Source of the DNA: Reclinomonas americana ATCC 50394
Lineage: Eukaryota > Jakobida > Jakobea > Jakobida
Direction: 5' to 3'
Length of the DNA stretch: 25,122 nt
Assembly: GCA_048213135.1 (NCBI GenBank)
Contig: PS015517.1
Coordinates: 27,259 to 52,380 of the forward strand
Positions 9,301 through 19,169 of this stretch are shown piece after piece (the stretch's first letter is position 1; each line of letters opens with the position of its first letter). The notes below the pieces were generated by a model that had not been told where the DNA came from, searched no databases, and saw nothing but the letters and a program-made list of their open reading frames with translations. The position numbers and the translations under genes were made by a program.

Positions 9301-12300
9301 CGTCGCAATGACCGTTGACGTAAGCGTCACGTGCGACGGGTCCTCGGCCTTGACCATGGCAGCCAGACGCTCCACGGCCTTGAAGACACGACTGTGCTCC
9401 GAATGATCGGTCCACAGCTCCATCTGCAACAACGGAGTGAGTGCTTTTGTACTTGGAAAGACGTCTATGCATGGAATGCCATCAAACCTCATTGCCAACG
9501 TTCCACGCCAGCAGCTACGCGACAGGGTGTTAGAATCCACACATGGCAAACAACGCTGTGAGTGACTCCAACACAACTGCTGGGTGGTACTTCCAGCGCT
9601 TGACGACACCAATGGCCAGCTCGTCTTGCTGATCCTCGTACGGGCTTCCGGTGGTGTCTGCACAAGGTGAATGAGTTGCTGAGTACTTGCCACATAAAAA
9701 GCCGAGAACACGGGTGCCACGCAACAGTTGAAGGCAGGGAACCGATCGGGAATCTTCTCCGGTTGCATCTTCAAGCCAATGACCACAGAGAGGCCGAAAC
9801 TCTGCGCAATGTCGAGAATGTTCGGCGTGCCAGCCAGCTGGTCCGGATCGTACAGACGAATGGTGTTGCCACCGGAACTGCAATGAAAGAGGGATGATGA
9901 GCTCCACAAACACAGCTCATTATCGTCTCTGATAACCCTCTGCTCCACTGAGCTCGCATTCCCTTGCTCGTTTGCTTGTGATATCTCCCTTCTCCCTTAC
10001 CCTCTCCCCTCCCTTTCCCCTCCCTCACCGAGACAAATAATCGAGGGCCACTGGATTGTCGGTGACGGCACCATAAATGCGGAACGGCTGCTCGCACCGA
10101 TACAACGTCCACGTGGTGCGTCCAAACTTGTCGGGCGCGCCCTTCTCCAGTCTCGAGTTGACGCGGCAGCCACCTACGCACACATCGAACTCGCCGCAGG
10201 CTCGCTCGCACTTGTCGCCAAACCAGCCGGCATTGCACTGGCACTTGGTGGGACTGAGCGCGCCGAGACCGCACGAACCATTGCCGTTCTGCACGTGGTT
10301 GCTGTCAGGGCAATGCGAGGCGCAGAGGCAAACGAGATAAAACACACGCAACGCATTGGACTTTCGGATCGCACTTGGAGCTGGCGCTGATGTCGCCGCC
10401 GGGTGGCACATAGTCGACGCCACCCACCGGCAGCAATCGGAACGCACGGTCCACGTACTGCAGACACGCACACGCCATCTTCAGCAGTCTTGCAAAAAAA
10501 AAAAACCGAAAGCTTGGCGCCCTCGTCACACACGCACCATTCCATTGCCCTTGTCGGTGCCTCGAATGACGAGTTGCAGGGGAACGCGATTGGCCGGCGG
10601 CATAAAGACTGAAATCAGATTGCCGTTGGGGCCACTGAGCACCACAGAGTTGGCCGGAGACTGACTCTGAATGGTGAATGTGTGCTGATCGCCAGGCTCG
10701 TCCACTGCAGTGAGTTTGCCAATGATGGAGTCCTTGACGGCCGGGTACTGTGCGGAAAAGAACATCCATGTCAGTCAGCGTGTGTGCCACAGAATGCATC
10801 TCATGCCGATCCCTTCACTGCTACTCACCCAATACTCGACTGTCGACAGCAAAATATCCGTGGGCGCATTGTTGACTGCAGCCATGCAAAGTGAGTAAGT
10901 AATCCCAGCTCTCTCTCTCTCTCTCTCTCTCTCACAGATTCCGGCCCTAACGAAACTCGGAATGGCAAACTGCTTCTCGATAGTGAAGCTGGCGCTGTCG
11001 GTGCACCGCACACGAATGTGCAGCGGCGATTGGCGACCGCTGCTCAGCCACTGGCCGGCGGCGGCATGCACCGTGGTGTCGGACACCTGGAACAAATTGT
11101 TGTCGTTGCTGCCGTCGCCGCCCACGAGAGCGCACAGGAAGGTGTCGAAGAAATTCGGGTCCACCGGAATCAGACTGCCGACGATCGAGCCGCCGGCAAT
11201 GGGCAACGGCAGTGGGCGCGGATAGGAGAGCAACTTGAGGCGCAAATCCAGTGGCGCAGTCGGAGTGGTGGTGTTGGTCAGCGGCAGCTCCTTGATGGTC
11301 AGGATCTTGTCGAGACGGCCACCACCATTGTCGATGGTGGCACGGAAGTTGATCGACAAGTCACCGAACGGCGGCTGATCAATGATCAACGAGGTATTGT
11401 CTTGCGGCGAGAGCTTGACGGCGGTCTCGGGGAACTGGCCACGAATGGTGAATGTTGCCGTGTCGGTGGGAGCCAGTCCAACAGCCGTGAGCGAGCCGAC
11501 AAAGAAACCGGCAGGCGGATTGATGGGGTACGTGGTTGGCTTGACAGTGATGTCGGTCGGCGTCTTGCGACCCGACAACGTGGGGTCGATGAACGGGAGC
11601 GACAGTGCCTGCTCCAACCACAGACCATCGCGGTCAGTCACGCGCACGCGCAGCTGCATCGGCGACGTGATGGAGCCAGACGGGATGCCAGTGCCGCCAG
11701 TGACCGTCACAAAGAGACCGTCGCTGTCCACAATGAACAGGCTGTTGTGCGTCGAACCGGCACCGGAAGCCAGTGAGTAGGTGAACTTCTCGTTCGAGTT
11801 GGCGTCGGTGGTGGTGAGGCCGAGGAGGCGCTGGCCAGGCAACAGCGGAAGCTGCAGCGGTGGGTCGTCAATGGCGTAGACCATTGCGGCGGGTGCGGTG
11901 GGTGCTGTGCGAGAAGAATGAGTTGGTGAATGAAGCAGGCGCGAGAATGGATGACAGACCTTCGCCCACGAGGAAGTCGGCCTCGCCGACGGCCCCGTTG
12001 GCATCGGTGACACGCACTCGCAGGCCGACGCGGCCGGCGACGGCGCGTGCAACCGTGAGCGCGCCAGTAGTGTTGGAAATCGCAAACGCGCCGACAGGAC
12101 GCTGGTACAGGATGCGATAGAGGTACGGAGCCTTGCTGGCGTTGGTGACCGACACGGAGCCGATCTGCGCGCCGGCAGTGGCCGGCACCGGGTACGTGCC
12201 AGCACCACTCAGCAGCAGCGTGAGTGTGTTGGACGTCGGCTTGGTGGTGTCGTCGAACAGAATGACAAACGACTTGTTGATGATGGCGCCGGTGGAGGTC

Positions 12301-15300
12301 TTGGTGGCCTGAATCGTCACCGAACCCTGCATCGGGAACGGGGCCGCGGACAGATTGCTGACCATCAGCTGGGTTGAGGCCAGCGAGAAGAGGTTGCCGG
12401 GCGTCTGTGACAGCAGCGTAAAGGTGTACGCCAGGCCGGCGCTGCCGGACACCGACACGAAGCCAATGACGGACTTGTCGGCGATCGGCACGGCGATTTC
12501 GCTGACCGACAGCGCCACCGTCTCTCCCGCCGAGGAGTCGACTGAGTGAGGAGGACAAGTGAGTGAGGATGAAAAAGGAAAGGATGGTCCGAGGTTGGAG
12601 AACTCACCGACAGCCACCAGGAACGACCGCGTGACGGCGGCACCGGTCAGCGGATCCGACGCCTGCACCGTGAGCTGCACCGTCAGGGTGCCACTCGGCG
12701 GCGCCTTTTGCACCTCCACAGTGTTGCCGTTAAGGCGCAGCACGTCGGCCGGTGTCTGCGACACAATGCTCAGCTTGTCCGTGGCAACGTCGACGGCGTC
12801 GTCGACAATGGTGAGGGTGCCGAGGGAGAGGGTCGAAGCTGCCGGCAGCGGGATGGTGATGGGGTCCAGGACGCCGGTGATGTCGCGGGGAGGGTTGTTT
12901 ACTGAAGGGGAAGGGGGAAGGAGGTGAGAGGGGAAGGGGAATAGGGGAACGAAAAGGGGAAGGAGAATAGGGGAAGGGATAAGGAGAAGGGAAAAGGGAA
13001 AGGGAGAAGGGGGAAGGGGGAAGGGAGGTGAGAGGGGAAGGGGAAAAGGGGAAGTGAAAGGGGAAGGGAAAAGGGGAAGGGAGAAGGGAAAGGGAGAAGG
13101 GGAAGGGAGAGGAAGGGAAAGGGAAAATGATAAGGGGAAGGGAAAAGGATAAGGGGAAGGGAAAAGAATAAGGGGAAGGGAAAAGGGGAAGGGAAAAGGA
13201 TAAGGGGAAGGGAAAAGGGGAAGGGAAAAGGGGAAGGGAAAGGGAGAAGGGAAAGGGATAGGGAGAAGGGAAAGGGATAGGGAGAAGGGGAAGGGAAAAG
13301 GGGAAGGGAAAAGGAGAAGGGAAAAGGGGGAAGGGGGAAGGGAGGTGAGAGGGGAAAGGAGATAAAAAGCAATGGAGAGAACAGAACAGGCGACACTTTA
13401 ACGAGAAGAGAATGAGCCAGAAGAGGAGAAGAGAGCAACTGGAGAGCACGTGCTTTCCAACGTAATGTACACGTGAAGGAGAAAGAAAAATGAAGAAAGC
13501 ACAGCAAGCGATGAGAAAGTATCACAATAAATTGAGAGCGAGAAAAGAGATAAATAAATGGGAAGAGAAGGGCGAGGAGCAATAGAAGAGAGAAGAGTGA
13601 CACAAGAGAGCACAAGAGAGCAGAGCTGACAAGTGCTATGCAAGCGAGAAAGGAAGGCGAAGAGAGGTCATTTCAACAAGAACGAACTACAGGAGCGAGG
13701 GGAACGGAGTAAATAAGAAGAAAAGGAAGGGATCATACTTAAAAACGCAGTTGAAGAAACAATGCAAAGAGTGTCCAAGTCACCAAGTACGAATAACACA
13801 AGCGAACGGGATGGAAAAGTCCGTAAACAAGAAAAGAAAAGAGTGACTCTCAGAGCGCGAAGAGCACAGCTTGCAGGTGTGTTGCGTACTCGTGAAAACA
13901 AAGAGTAGAGTCCAGGTTGGCAAGTAGAGAGGAACAGCATAGAAGGAGGACGTCATAATGAATGGAAAGAAAACAGAATGAATGTTGACAAGCAAGAAAG
14001 GATTGACAGCTGTGTTATGCACCGGGGGAAATCGTGAGAACGAAAGTCGGAAGCAACAAGGAAAGAACAGCAGATAAGCGAAGGGATATGAAGAGTCGTC
14101 GCCCTTGAGCGAGATCGGTGAATTGTCTCTTCATCACCGATGCACTCACCTCCCACAACAAACAGCATGCGCGAGGTGACAGTGGTGCCGCTGATGCTGG
14201 CCTGCACCGTCACCGACAGCGTCGAGACAACTTGCGGGGGGAGACCACCGCTGGCCACCACTAGTTTGTTGCCCTGGCCAATGGCGAAGAAGCTGGGCGA
14301 ATCCTGCACGGTGAACAGCACGGCGCTGGCCGGTGCACCCGTGTCGACGGTCAGCGTGCCGACCAGAGCGCCAGCAGAGGCCGGAAGCACCATGCGTGTG
14401 GTGGCCAAGGTGATTTGCAGGTTGGCCAGAGTGCCTGCGACAAGCGACAAGTGATGAGAAAGCTTGTCATGTAACGCAATTGACGGTGAAATTCACGCAC
14501 CAATCGGCAACACAAACGACCGCTCGACAAACTGCATGCGCAGCGACTCAATGGCTCGCACCGTTACCGTAATCGGCGACGCGATGCTGCTCAGGGCACC
14601 GACCACCACCAGCTTGTTGCCGGATAGGGAAACTGAGCCAGTCGGCTGTTGCGACACGAGCTGGAAGGAGATGTTGCTGGTCACGTCAGAGACCAGAGTG
14701 CAGGCTGTCGCACCGCTCGGCAGCGGCGAGGGGATCATCGTCTCCTGGCAGTTGACGCGAGTGGGGGCGGGAGGGGCTGTGTGGAGGGGGAAGAAAGGGG
14801 GAGGTGAGACAAGAGGGAACAAAGGGAAATGGAAGCAACAAAAGGCAAGGAGAAGGGACAGAAATGGAGAGACAAGACGGCAAGGAAAGAGAACGAGAGA
14901 CAAAGGGCGTGGGAAGAGATGGCGAGACAAGCGGGACAGTGACGTGAAAAGAACCCAAATGGTAAGGGATGAGAACGAGAGGCAAGAGAAGAGGAAGAGA
15001 TTTGGAGAGACAAGAGGGAAACGAGAGACAAAGGGCATGGGAAGAGATGGTGAGACAGGCGGGAAAAGTGACGAGAAGAGAACCCAAATGGTAAGGGAGG
15101 AGAACGAGAGGCAAGAGAAAAGGAAGAGGTTTGGAGATGACAGGAAAAAGGTAGAGAAGCGACAAAGGGCATGGGGAAGGGAAAGAGATGGAGAGACAGG
15201 GGAGAAATGGACGAGAAGAGAAACCAAATGGAAAGGACAGAGATCGAAAAGGAAAAGATGTTGAGATAAGAGGGAAAGAGTAGAGATGCAAAAAAGAGAA

Positions 15301-17830
15301 AAGAGAGGGAAGGAGACAAAACGGATAAAAAGAGGAGCAACAAATTGATGTGTGCTTGCAAGATAGAAATCGAAGAGACGGAAACGACCAACTATCTGCA
15401 GTGAACAAGAGAGCACAACACGGAATGTATCTGGAGGCCATGAGAAAGGGGCGTGAGTGAGAAGGGGACGGAAAAGTTTGGGCAAATGCGACCGCTATCA
15501 TGAAAGCATGAGATTTGAATGAGCAGTCACAATGCGACCGCATTGAGATACAAGTGAGAAAGCGAAAGCAGGAGAAAGTGTTTGAAGAGTCTGAGCAGCT
15601 TTGGCATCATGGAGGAAGCAAGGTATAACTAAGATGAAAGCAGACCCTGACAACAACACAGAAATTGTAAAATCCCGCAAGACGAGGCATAAGCAAGATA
15701 GTCTCGAAAGAGCAAAATCGACATCGTGAACGACGGATAGAGAGAGAGAGAGAACGAAAGAAAAACGGACATGAAGACATGCAGAAGAAGGAGAATGAAT
15801 GCATATTCCCCTTTCCCTTCCTCCCTCTCCCCTTTCCACCCTTCCCCTTCGCCCCCTCCGGCCCACTCACCCGACACCACCGGCAACGACAGAGTCTTGT
15901 TGAAGTAGGCCTTGGTCACCGTGTCCGTGGCACGCACCACCACCGACACCGATTGCACACCGTTGGGTGTGCCCGACAGAATGAGCGAGTTGCCCGACAG
16001 GCTCACAATGCCCGCCGGCGTCTGCGACACGAGCGACAAGAGCAGCGCGTTTTGCACTGCCGCCGCGGGCACGGCCGTCAATTGCGCCACCACCGACTGC
16101 AAGGTGATTGGCAGGTAGAGCGACGGCGTCGCCGGTGTCGTCACAATGTCGATGGGCGGCAGCGAAACTGTGCGTGCAAAATTAATCAAAGAAAGAGCGC
16201 GATTGGTAAGTGGGTGTACGGCACCTTGCAGCTGCACCGTGCCCTGTGCCGAGGTGCCCGTGCTGGTGGCCACCGCCGAGATTGTCACCGAGATAATCGG
16301 TTGCGCGCTCTGGAGAATACCGGCCGCGCCAACAATCAGCTGGGACCCGCTAATGACGAACGGGCTGTTCGTGGTGCCCAAGGTGAACACGACGGGTCCA
16401 GTGAGCGAGGACGACAACGAGCCGACCACCGTCTGCGGCGCCAGTGGGAGCGGCAACGGCGAGCCGGCAGTCGCCACGAAGCGAATCGTGAGGGAGGGGA
16501 AGATGGTGAAGTTCTGTGCGTGCAATCACGTGAGACGAAGAAGACATGGCAAAATATGGTCTCATTACGCACTCCAACGATGCTCATGTTGGTGGAGCGC
16601 TCGGTGGCCTGGATGACCAGCGTCACCGACGTGGAGAGCACACTGGCCGCCTGCAGTACGTTGCCAGACACCAACTGCACCGAGTTGGGCGGCGTCTGTG
16701 ACATGATCGAGAAGCCGACGGGGTCGACGCCGGGGTCGTTGTCGACGAGGATGGTGGTGAGGGTGGAGCCGACGGGCGCCGGTGACGTGAACTGTGTCGC
16801 AGTCAGGCGCAGGTTGGTCAGCGGCTTGTTGACGGGGATCGTCAGCGGTGCCTCCCAAGAGGAGCCGGCTGTGTGTGTGTGGTCAAGAAAACAGTCTTCG
16901 TCAGCACGCAGAAGGTGGGGAAAAAATGGAAGAGGCGGAACCGCAACTGCCGTCAGTGACCCGCACGCGAATGCTAAAGTAGCTGGCCGTCGGCACTCCA
17001 CATTGCACGCAGTAGACCCACTGATTGAGGTAGACGGCAAAGGAGGCGTTGTCTTGACTGCCGGCGCCGCTCACGAGTTGCACGTCGGTCAGCGGTGCAG
17101 TGGCGTCGGTGAGGATCCACCCGGCCACCGAGTAGGAGCGTGGCACGGGGAGGCGGTCGAACCACATGTTGTAGGTGATGCTGCGGGAGGTAAGAAGGGA
17201 AGGAGAGGGGGAAGGGAAAGGGATGGGGAAGGGAGGTAAGAAGGGAAAGGAATGGGGAAGGGAGGTAAGAAGGGAAAGGGATGGGGAATGGAGGTAAGAA
17301 GGGAAAGGGGGAAGAGGAAGGGAGGTAAGAAGGGAAAGGGATGGAGAAAGAGAAGAAAGGTAAAGGATGCAGGAGGGGATACGAGTAATAGAATATGGCA
17401 AAGATTACTGAAGGGAGCGGAAAAAGAATCAGAGACGACGGCCAAGGACACCAAGAAACTAGGAGAGGGCAAAGAAAGGAAACAAGATGAGATATGAAAG
17501 AGAGAGAGAATCGAGATTGCAGGTTTTCTGTGGGAGAATGCACCACTGAGAGAAAAAGGAGAAAGGAATAGGGAGGAGATCGAGACGCAGGAGAGTACGG
17601 AGGAACATAATGTATACAGAGGGTTCAGAGTCCGCGCCATGAGGCAAATGTGGAATGTGCTAGATGTTGAAGGACAAGGGGGAAGGGAGCAACATGGCAA
17701 ATATGCGTGCTAGAGCGAATACTTTGTGTGCAACGTCCACAAGCGAGGAGAAGAGTAGAGAGTCGAAGAGAGAGATGACCCACGAACGCACACGGGCATA
17801 TACACACACAGTAAGAGATCAGAATGAGAA

Positions 17831-17867
<37 letters not shown>

Positions 17868-18486
17868 ATACATAGAAGTCTGCCCGCGAGGAGAGTACAG
17901 GAGAGACAACTGGCGGATGCAGAGACAAAGGCAGAGACAGAGACTGAGAGTAAGAGAGACAAACAGGCGGACAACCCGAAGGAGAACGGGGGAAAACAGA
18001 AGAGGACACACACATGCACACACACACACACACACGCACACACACACACAGAGAGAGAGAGAGAGCGACATAGATGAACGCACACGCAACCCAAAGAGGG
18101 TGAGTGTGAGAGAAACTCTTGATACAGAGAAACAGCGACTGTTGCACCGTGGTCACACAAACACACAGAGTGTGAGACGAGACAGGATAGGCACCAGCGA
18201 CACGCATAAAGAGCACAAAAGGGAGCGCCAGAGAGACAAAAAAAGAGAAAAAGTGCAAAAAATGCAACGTCTCTCTGGCCACCAAAAAATTGAATGCACT
18301 CAACTCACAAACACACACACACAAGAGAGAGAGACTCTCTCCTCACACACACATAGCAACACTTGTGAAAGAGCACATGCGAAGGGAATCACGCAACATC
18401 TTTCCACCAAACGCCACCGAGGCCATCATCACCAGCAGACACGAGGCACATAACAGCAGCAAGAGCTGCCGCCGTGGCACCATCAT
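6304..18486 (-). CDS. Secreted cadherin-like repeat / EGF / glycoside hydrolase (clan GH-A type) fusion protein, about 1,830 residues
   Basis: Exons on the minus strand: 18486-18408 (signal peptide), 17180-16942, 16868-16573, 16513-16225, 16167-15871, 14776-14501, 14434-14150, 12901-12608, 12541-11960, 11904-10936, 10875-10829, 10747-10538, 10457-10362, 10288-10029, 9877-9687, 9657-9578, 9514-9488, 9423-9279, 8811-8707, 8638-8601, 8526-8476, 8413-8349, 8222-7788, 6503-6404 and 6333-6304 (TGA). From exon 2 to the stop all phases agree (1,801 residues). Only the exon 1/exon 2 junction is one base out, so a small exon or an assembly error lies between. The exon 10 donor is ambiguous. Order: signal peptide, about 13 cadherin-like repeats (to about residue 1290), EGF-like module, TIM-barrel hydrolase, C-terminal beta module. 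No transmembrane segment or GPI signal is seen at the C-terminus, so the product is probably secreted or held at the surface or matrix by its repeats. Substrate unknown. Confidence 0.75.
6874..7385. repeat. Degenerate tandem repeat in intron 23 of the large gene, about 60-70 base units
   Basis: About nine copies are marked by CAGCACT or close variants near 6874, 6932, 7002, 7060, 7110, 7169, 7239, 7299 and 7366. Units share blocks like CATGCACAAGACAAGAGACA and TATGAAGGCAAAGTGA. Alternating units match better than neighbours (for example 6933 with 7171, and 7003 with 7241), implying a higher-order period. The minus strand is open for 275 codons across the array, but its Leu/Ser/Cys translation simply repeats with the units. 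Confidence 0.8.
7640..7786. repeat. Pyrimidine-rich tract on + at the donor end of intron 23
   Basis: Almost pure C/T on the + strand, so the minus-strand transcript begins this intron with a G/A-rich tract directly after the donor GTGAGA at 7787. The acceptor end of the same intron (about 6525-6580) is purine-rich on +. Confidence 0.85.
8070..10130 (-). other. Glycoside hydrolase TIM-barrel domain (clan GH-A type, retaining)
   Basis: Exons 14-23 spell an N-terminal strand PFRIYGAVTDN, then NTIRLYD (barrel strand 2), LSVVIGLKMQP (strand 3), RWKYHPALLAWNVGNE (strand 4) and ILTEFGVPGWWGGET (strand 7), then DARILGSFHFIWDAYYDN and TFTWYSGLIAPE. In clan GH-A the Glu of the Asn-Glu pair after strand 4 is the acid/base and the Glu after strand 7 is the nucleophile. 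Both are present, about 82 residues apart, at roughly residues 1506 and 1588. The TEFG...TWGSPIE...GSF.F.W...TWY block recalls bacterial GH2-type TIM barrel proteins, a comparison from memory. The substrate, plausibly a beta-linked glycan, cannot be read from the sequence. The catalytic core is spread over nine or ten exons. Confidence 0.75.
8930..9277. repeat. CT-rich imperfect repeats in intron 18 of the large gene
   Basis: The tract is pyrimidine-rich on + and contains near-duplicate segments: AAACGTTCTCGCTCTCCTC occurs near 9004 and 9110, and CAAGGAATCC..TTCCACTCTCTCCTTT near 9064 and 9233. It lies at the donor side of the 9278-8812 intron, so it is purine-rich in the transcript. No exon found inside. 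Confidence 0.7.
10208..10373 (-). other. EGF-like module between repeats and hydrolase
   Basis: Across exons 13 and 14 the spliced protein reads KCDPKNGNGSC, then KCQCNAGWFGDKC: the C-x-C-x2-G-W/F-x-G-x2-C end typical of EGF/laminin-type modules, preceded by a CxNGxGxC-like start. The splice (donor GTCCAA at 10361, acceptor GTGCAG ending 10289) is phase 0 and is chosen because it restores this cysteine pattern. Further cysteines (ACGEFDVCVGGC) follow at once. It probably acts as a rigid linker ahead of the catalytic domain. Confidence 0.7.
12906..13360. repeat. Long polypurine GGGAA/GGGAAAA tract in intron 7 of the large gene
   Basis: The + strand is nearly uninterrupted purine (units such as GGGGAAGGGAAAAGG and GATAAGGGGAAGGGAAAA). 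In the minus-strand transcript this is a CCCCTTTTCCC tract of more than 400 bases ending at the acceptor CTTCAG. The rest of the intron (13361-14149) is A/G-rich on + with no visible exon. Long open frames here (Phe/Pro/Leu/Ser) are artefacts of the repeat. Confidence 0.9.
14901..15260. repeat. Three tandem copies of a unit of about 130 bases in intron 5 of the large gene
   Basis: Copies start at CAAAGGGCRTGGG near 14901, 15029 and 15163 (spacings 128 and 134). They share blocks such as ACCCAAATGGTAAGGG and GAGAACGAGAGGCAAGAG. Purine-rich on +. The third copy is more diverged. Confidence 0.75.
17184..17360. repeat. 29-31 base tandem repeat containing GGAGGTAAG at the acceptor of intron 1
   Basis: GGAGGTAAGAAGGGA recurs near 17186, 17232, 17261, 17290 and 17321, separated by GGGAAAGGGATGGGGAA-like spacers. 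In the minus-strand transcript this gives five copies of CUUACCUCC before the acceptor CCGCAG ending at 17181. Confidence 0.8.
17800..18070. repeat. GA and CA microsatellites in intron 1 of the large gene
   Basis: (GA)n near 17838-17866 and (CA)n followed by (GA)n near 18006-18064 lie in the intron that separates the signal-peptide exon from the repeat exons. Nothing coding was recognised between 17190 and 18400, although one small exon may be hidden there. Confidence 0.85.
18408..18486 (-). other. Exon 1: signal peptide of the cadherin-like/glycoside hydrolase protein
   Basis: ATG codons at 18486 and 18483 open MMVPRRQ, a basic n-region, followed by a hydrophobic core (LLLLLCASCLLVMMASVAFG) ending in small residues that suit signal peptidase. 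The likely donor is GTGGAA at 18407, leaving one base of a codon. The next recognised exon (from 17180) needs two bases, so the connection is inferred from strand, position and the need of an extracellular protein for a signal peptide. The intron between would be about 1.2 kb, similar to others in this gene. Confidence 0.6.
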
Positions 18487-18874
18487 ATCTCTCTCTCTAA
18501 CAGAAGAAACAAGACAGACAGACAGAGAAGAAGGAGCGCAACGAGTCTCTCCTTTCTCCAACAAAGCTTGAGAAAAAGGGCGGCAAAACGTAACGGTAAG
18601 TGGACAGACCGGCTCGCGCGCGCGGAACTGTCCATTGCTGCTCATTGTCGGTGTGTGAGAGAGAGCAAGTGCATTTGCGCGCGCGTGTTTGTGCGCAGTG
18701 TGTGTCAGTCAGTCAGTGAGTGCATCAGTGTCTGTTTGGTGAGTGTTTGTCGAGTGTGAGGTTCGGACGAATTTTTCCTCTTTGTTTGTTTGTTTTTGTG
18801 ATGGTTTGACGTTGGATTTGCTTCTTGTGTTATATGTGCGCAGAGTGTGTGAGAGGCATTTTTGTGCTGCTGGA
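18487..18874. promoter_or_regulatory. Divergent intergenic region, probable bidirectional promoter
   Basis: The ATG of the large minus-strand gene (18486) and the ATG of the plus-strand coiled-coil gene (18875) face away from each other across 388 bases. It contains a (TC)n run near 18487-18498, a GCGCGCGCGG patch near 18618, GCGCGCGTGTTTGTGCGC near 18677, and a TTTGTTTGTTTGTTTTTGTG stretch near 18781-18800. Both 5' untranslated regions must start here. No TATA box is obvious. Confidence 0.5.
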
Positions 18875-19126
18875 ATGAGTCATCACGAGGCTGTGTTGCA
18901 GGCGACGGCGGCTGATGATTTGTTGGTGAGTGGGTGTGTCCGGAGAAACATACACAGAGGGAGGGAAAGGGAGAGAGAGAGAGAGAGAGAGAGAGAGTAG
19001 GAGAGAGAGAGACAGAGAGGGAAAGGGAGGAGAGAGAGAAGGGGAGAGAGTCATGCATTCCGAGCACTTACTCTCTGCCTCCTTCCTCTCTCACTCATTC
19101 ACTCACACACACACTCACTCACACAC

Positions 19127-19169
<43 letters not shown>

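Larger units (their letters stand above)
10538..17180 (-). other. Region coding for about 13 cadherin-like repeats
   Basis: Exons 2-12 encode repeats of about 95-100 residues. Shared signs are an N-terminal motif like NNAPTDILLS, NNPPRDITGV or KTPTDITVKP, a middle strand such as SLSGNSLILSG, SLSGNKLVVVG or VLSGPNGNLIS, and a C-terminal strand such as LRVRVTDRDG, VRVTDANG, VVVRATDTV or VRAIES. This is the layout of cadherin or dystroglycan-type cadherin-like domains. Most repeats lack the full calcium-binding motifs of animal cadherins (LDRE and DxNDN are not seen). Exons 2-8 carry one repeat each, exon 9 two, exon 10 three, and exons 11-12 share one. Established for the family: tandem rods for adhesion or binding. 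The ligand is unknown. Confidence 0.75.

Noticed and set aside
12730-13615. Large Phe/Pro/Leu/Ser open frames on the minus strand
   Set aside because: They are translations of the CCCTTTTCC repeat inside an intron and have no codon bias or conserved motif. The same holds for frames near 14686-15543 and 22002-23006.
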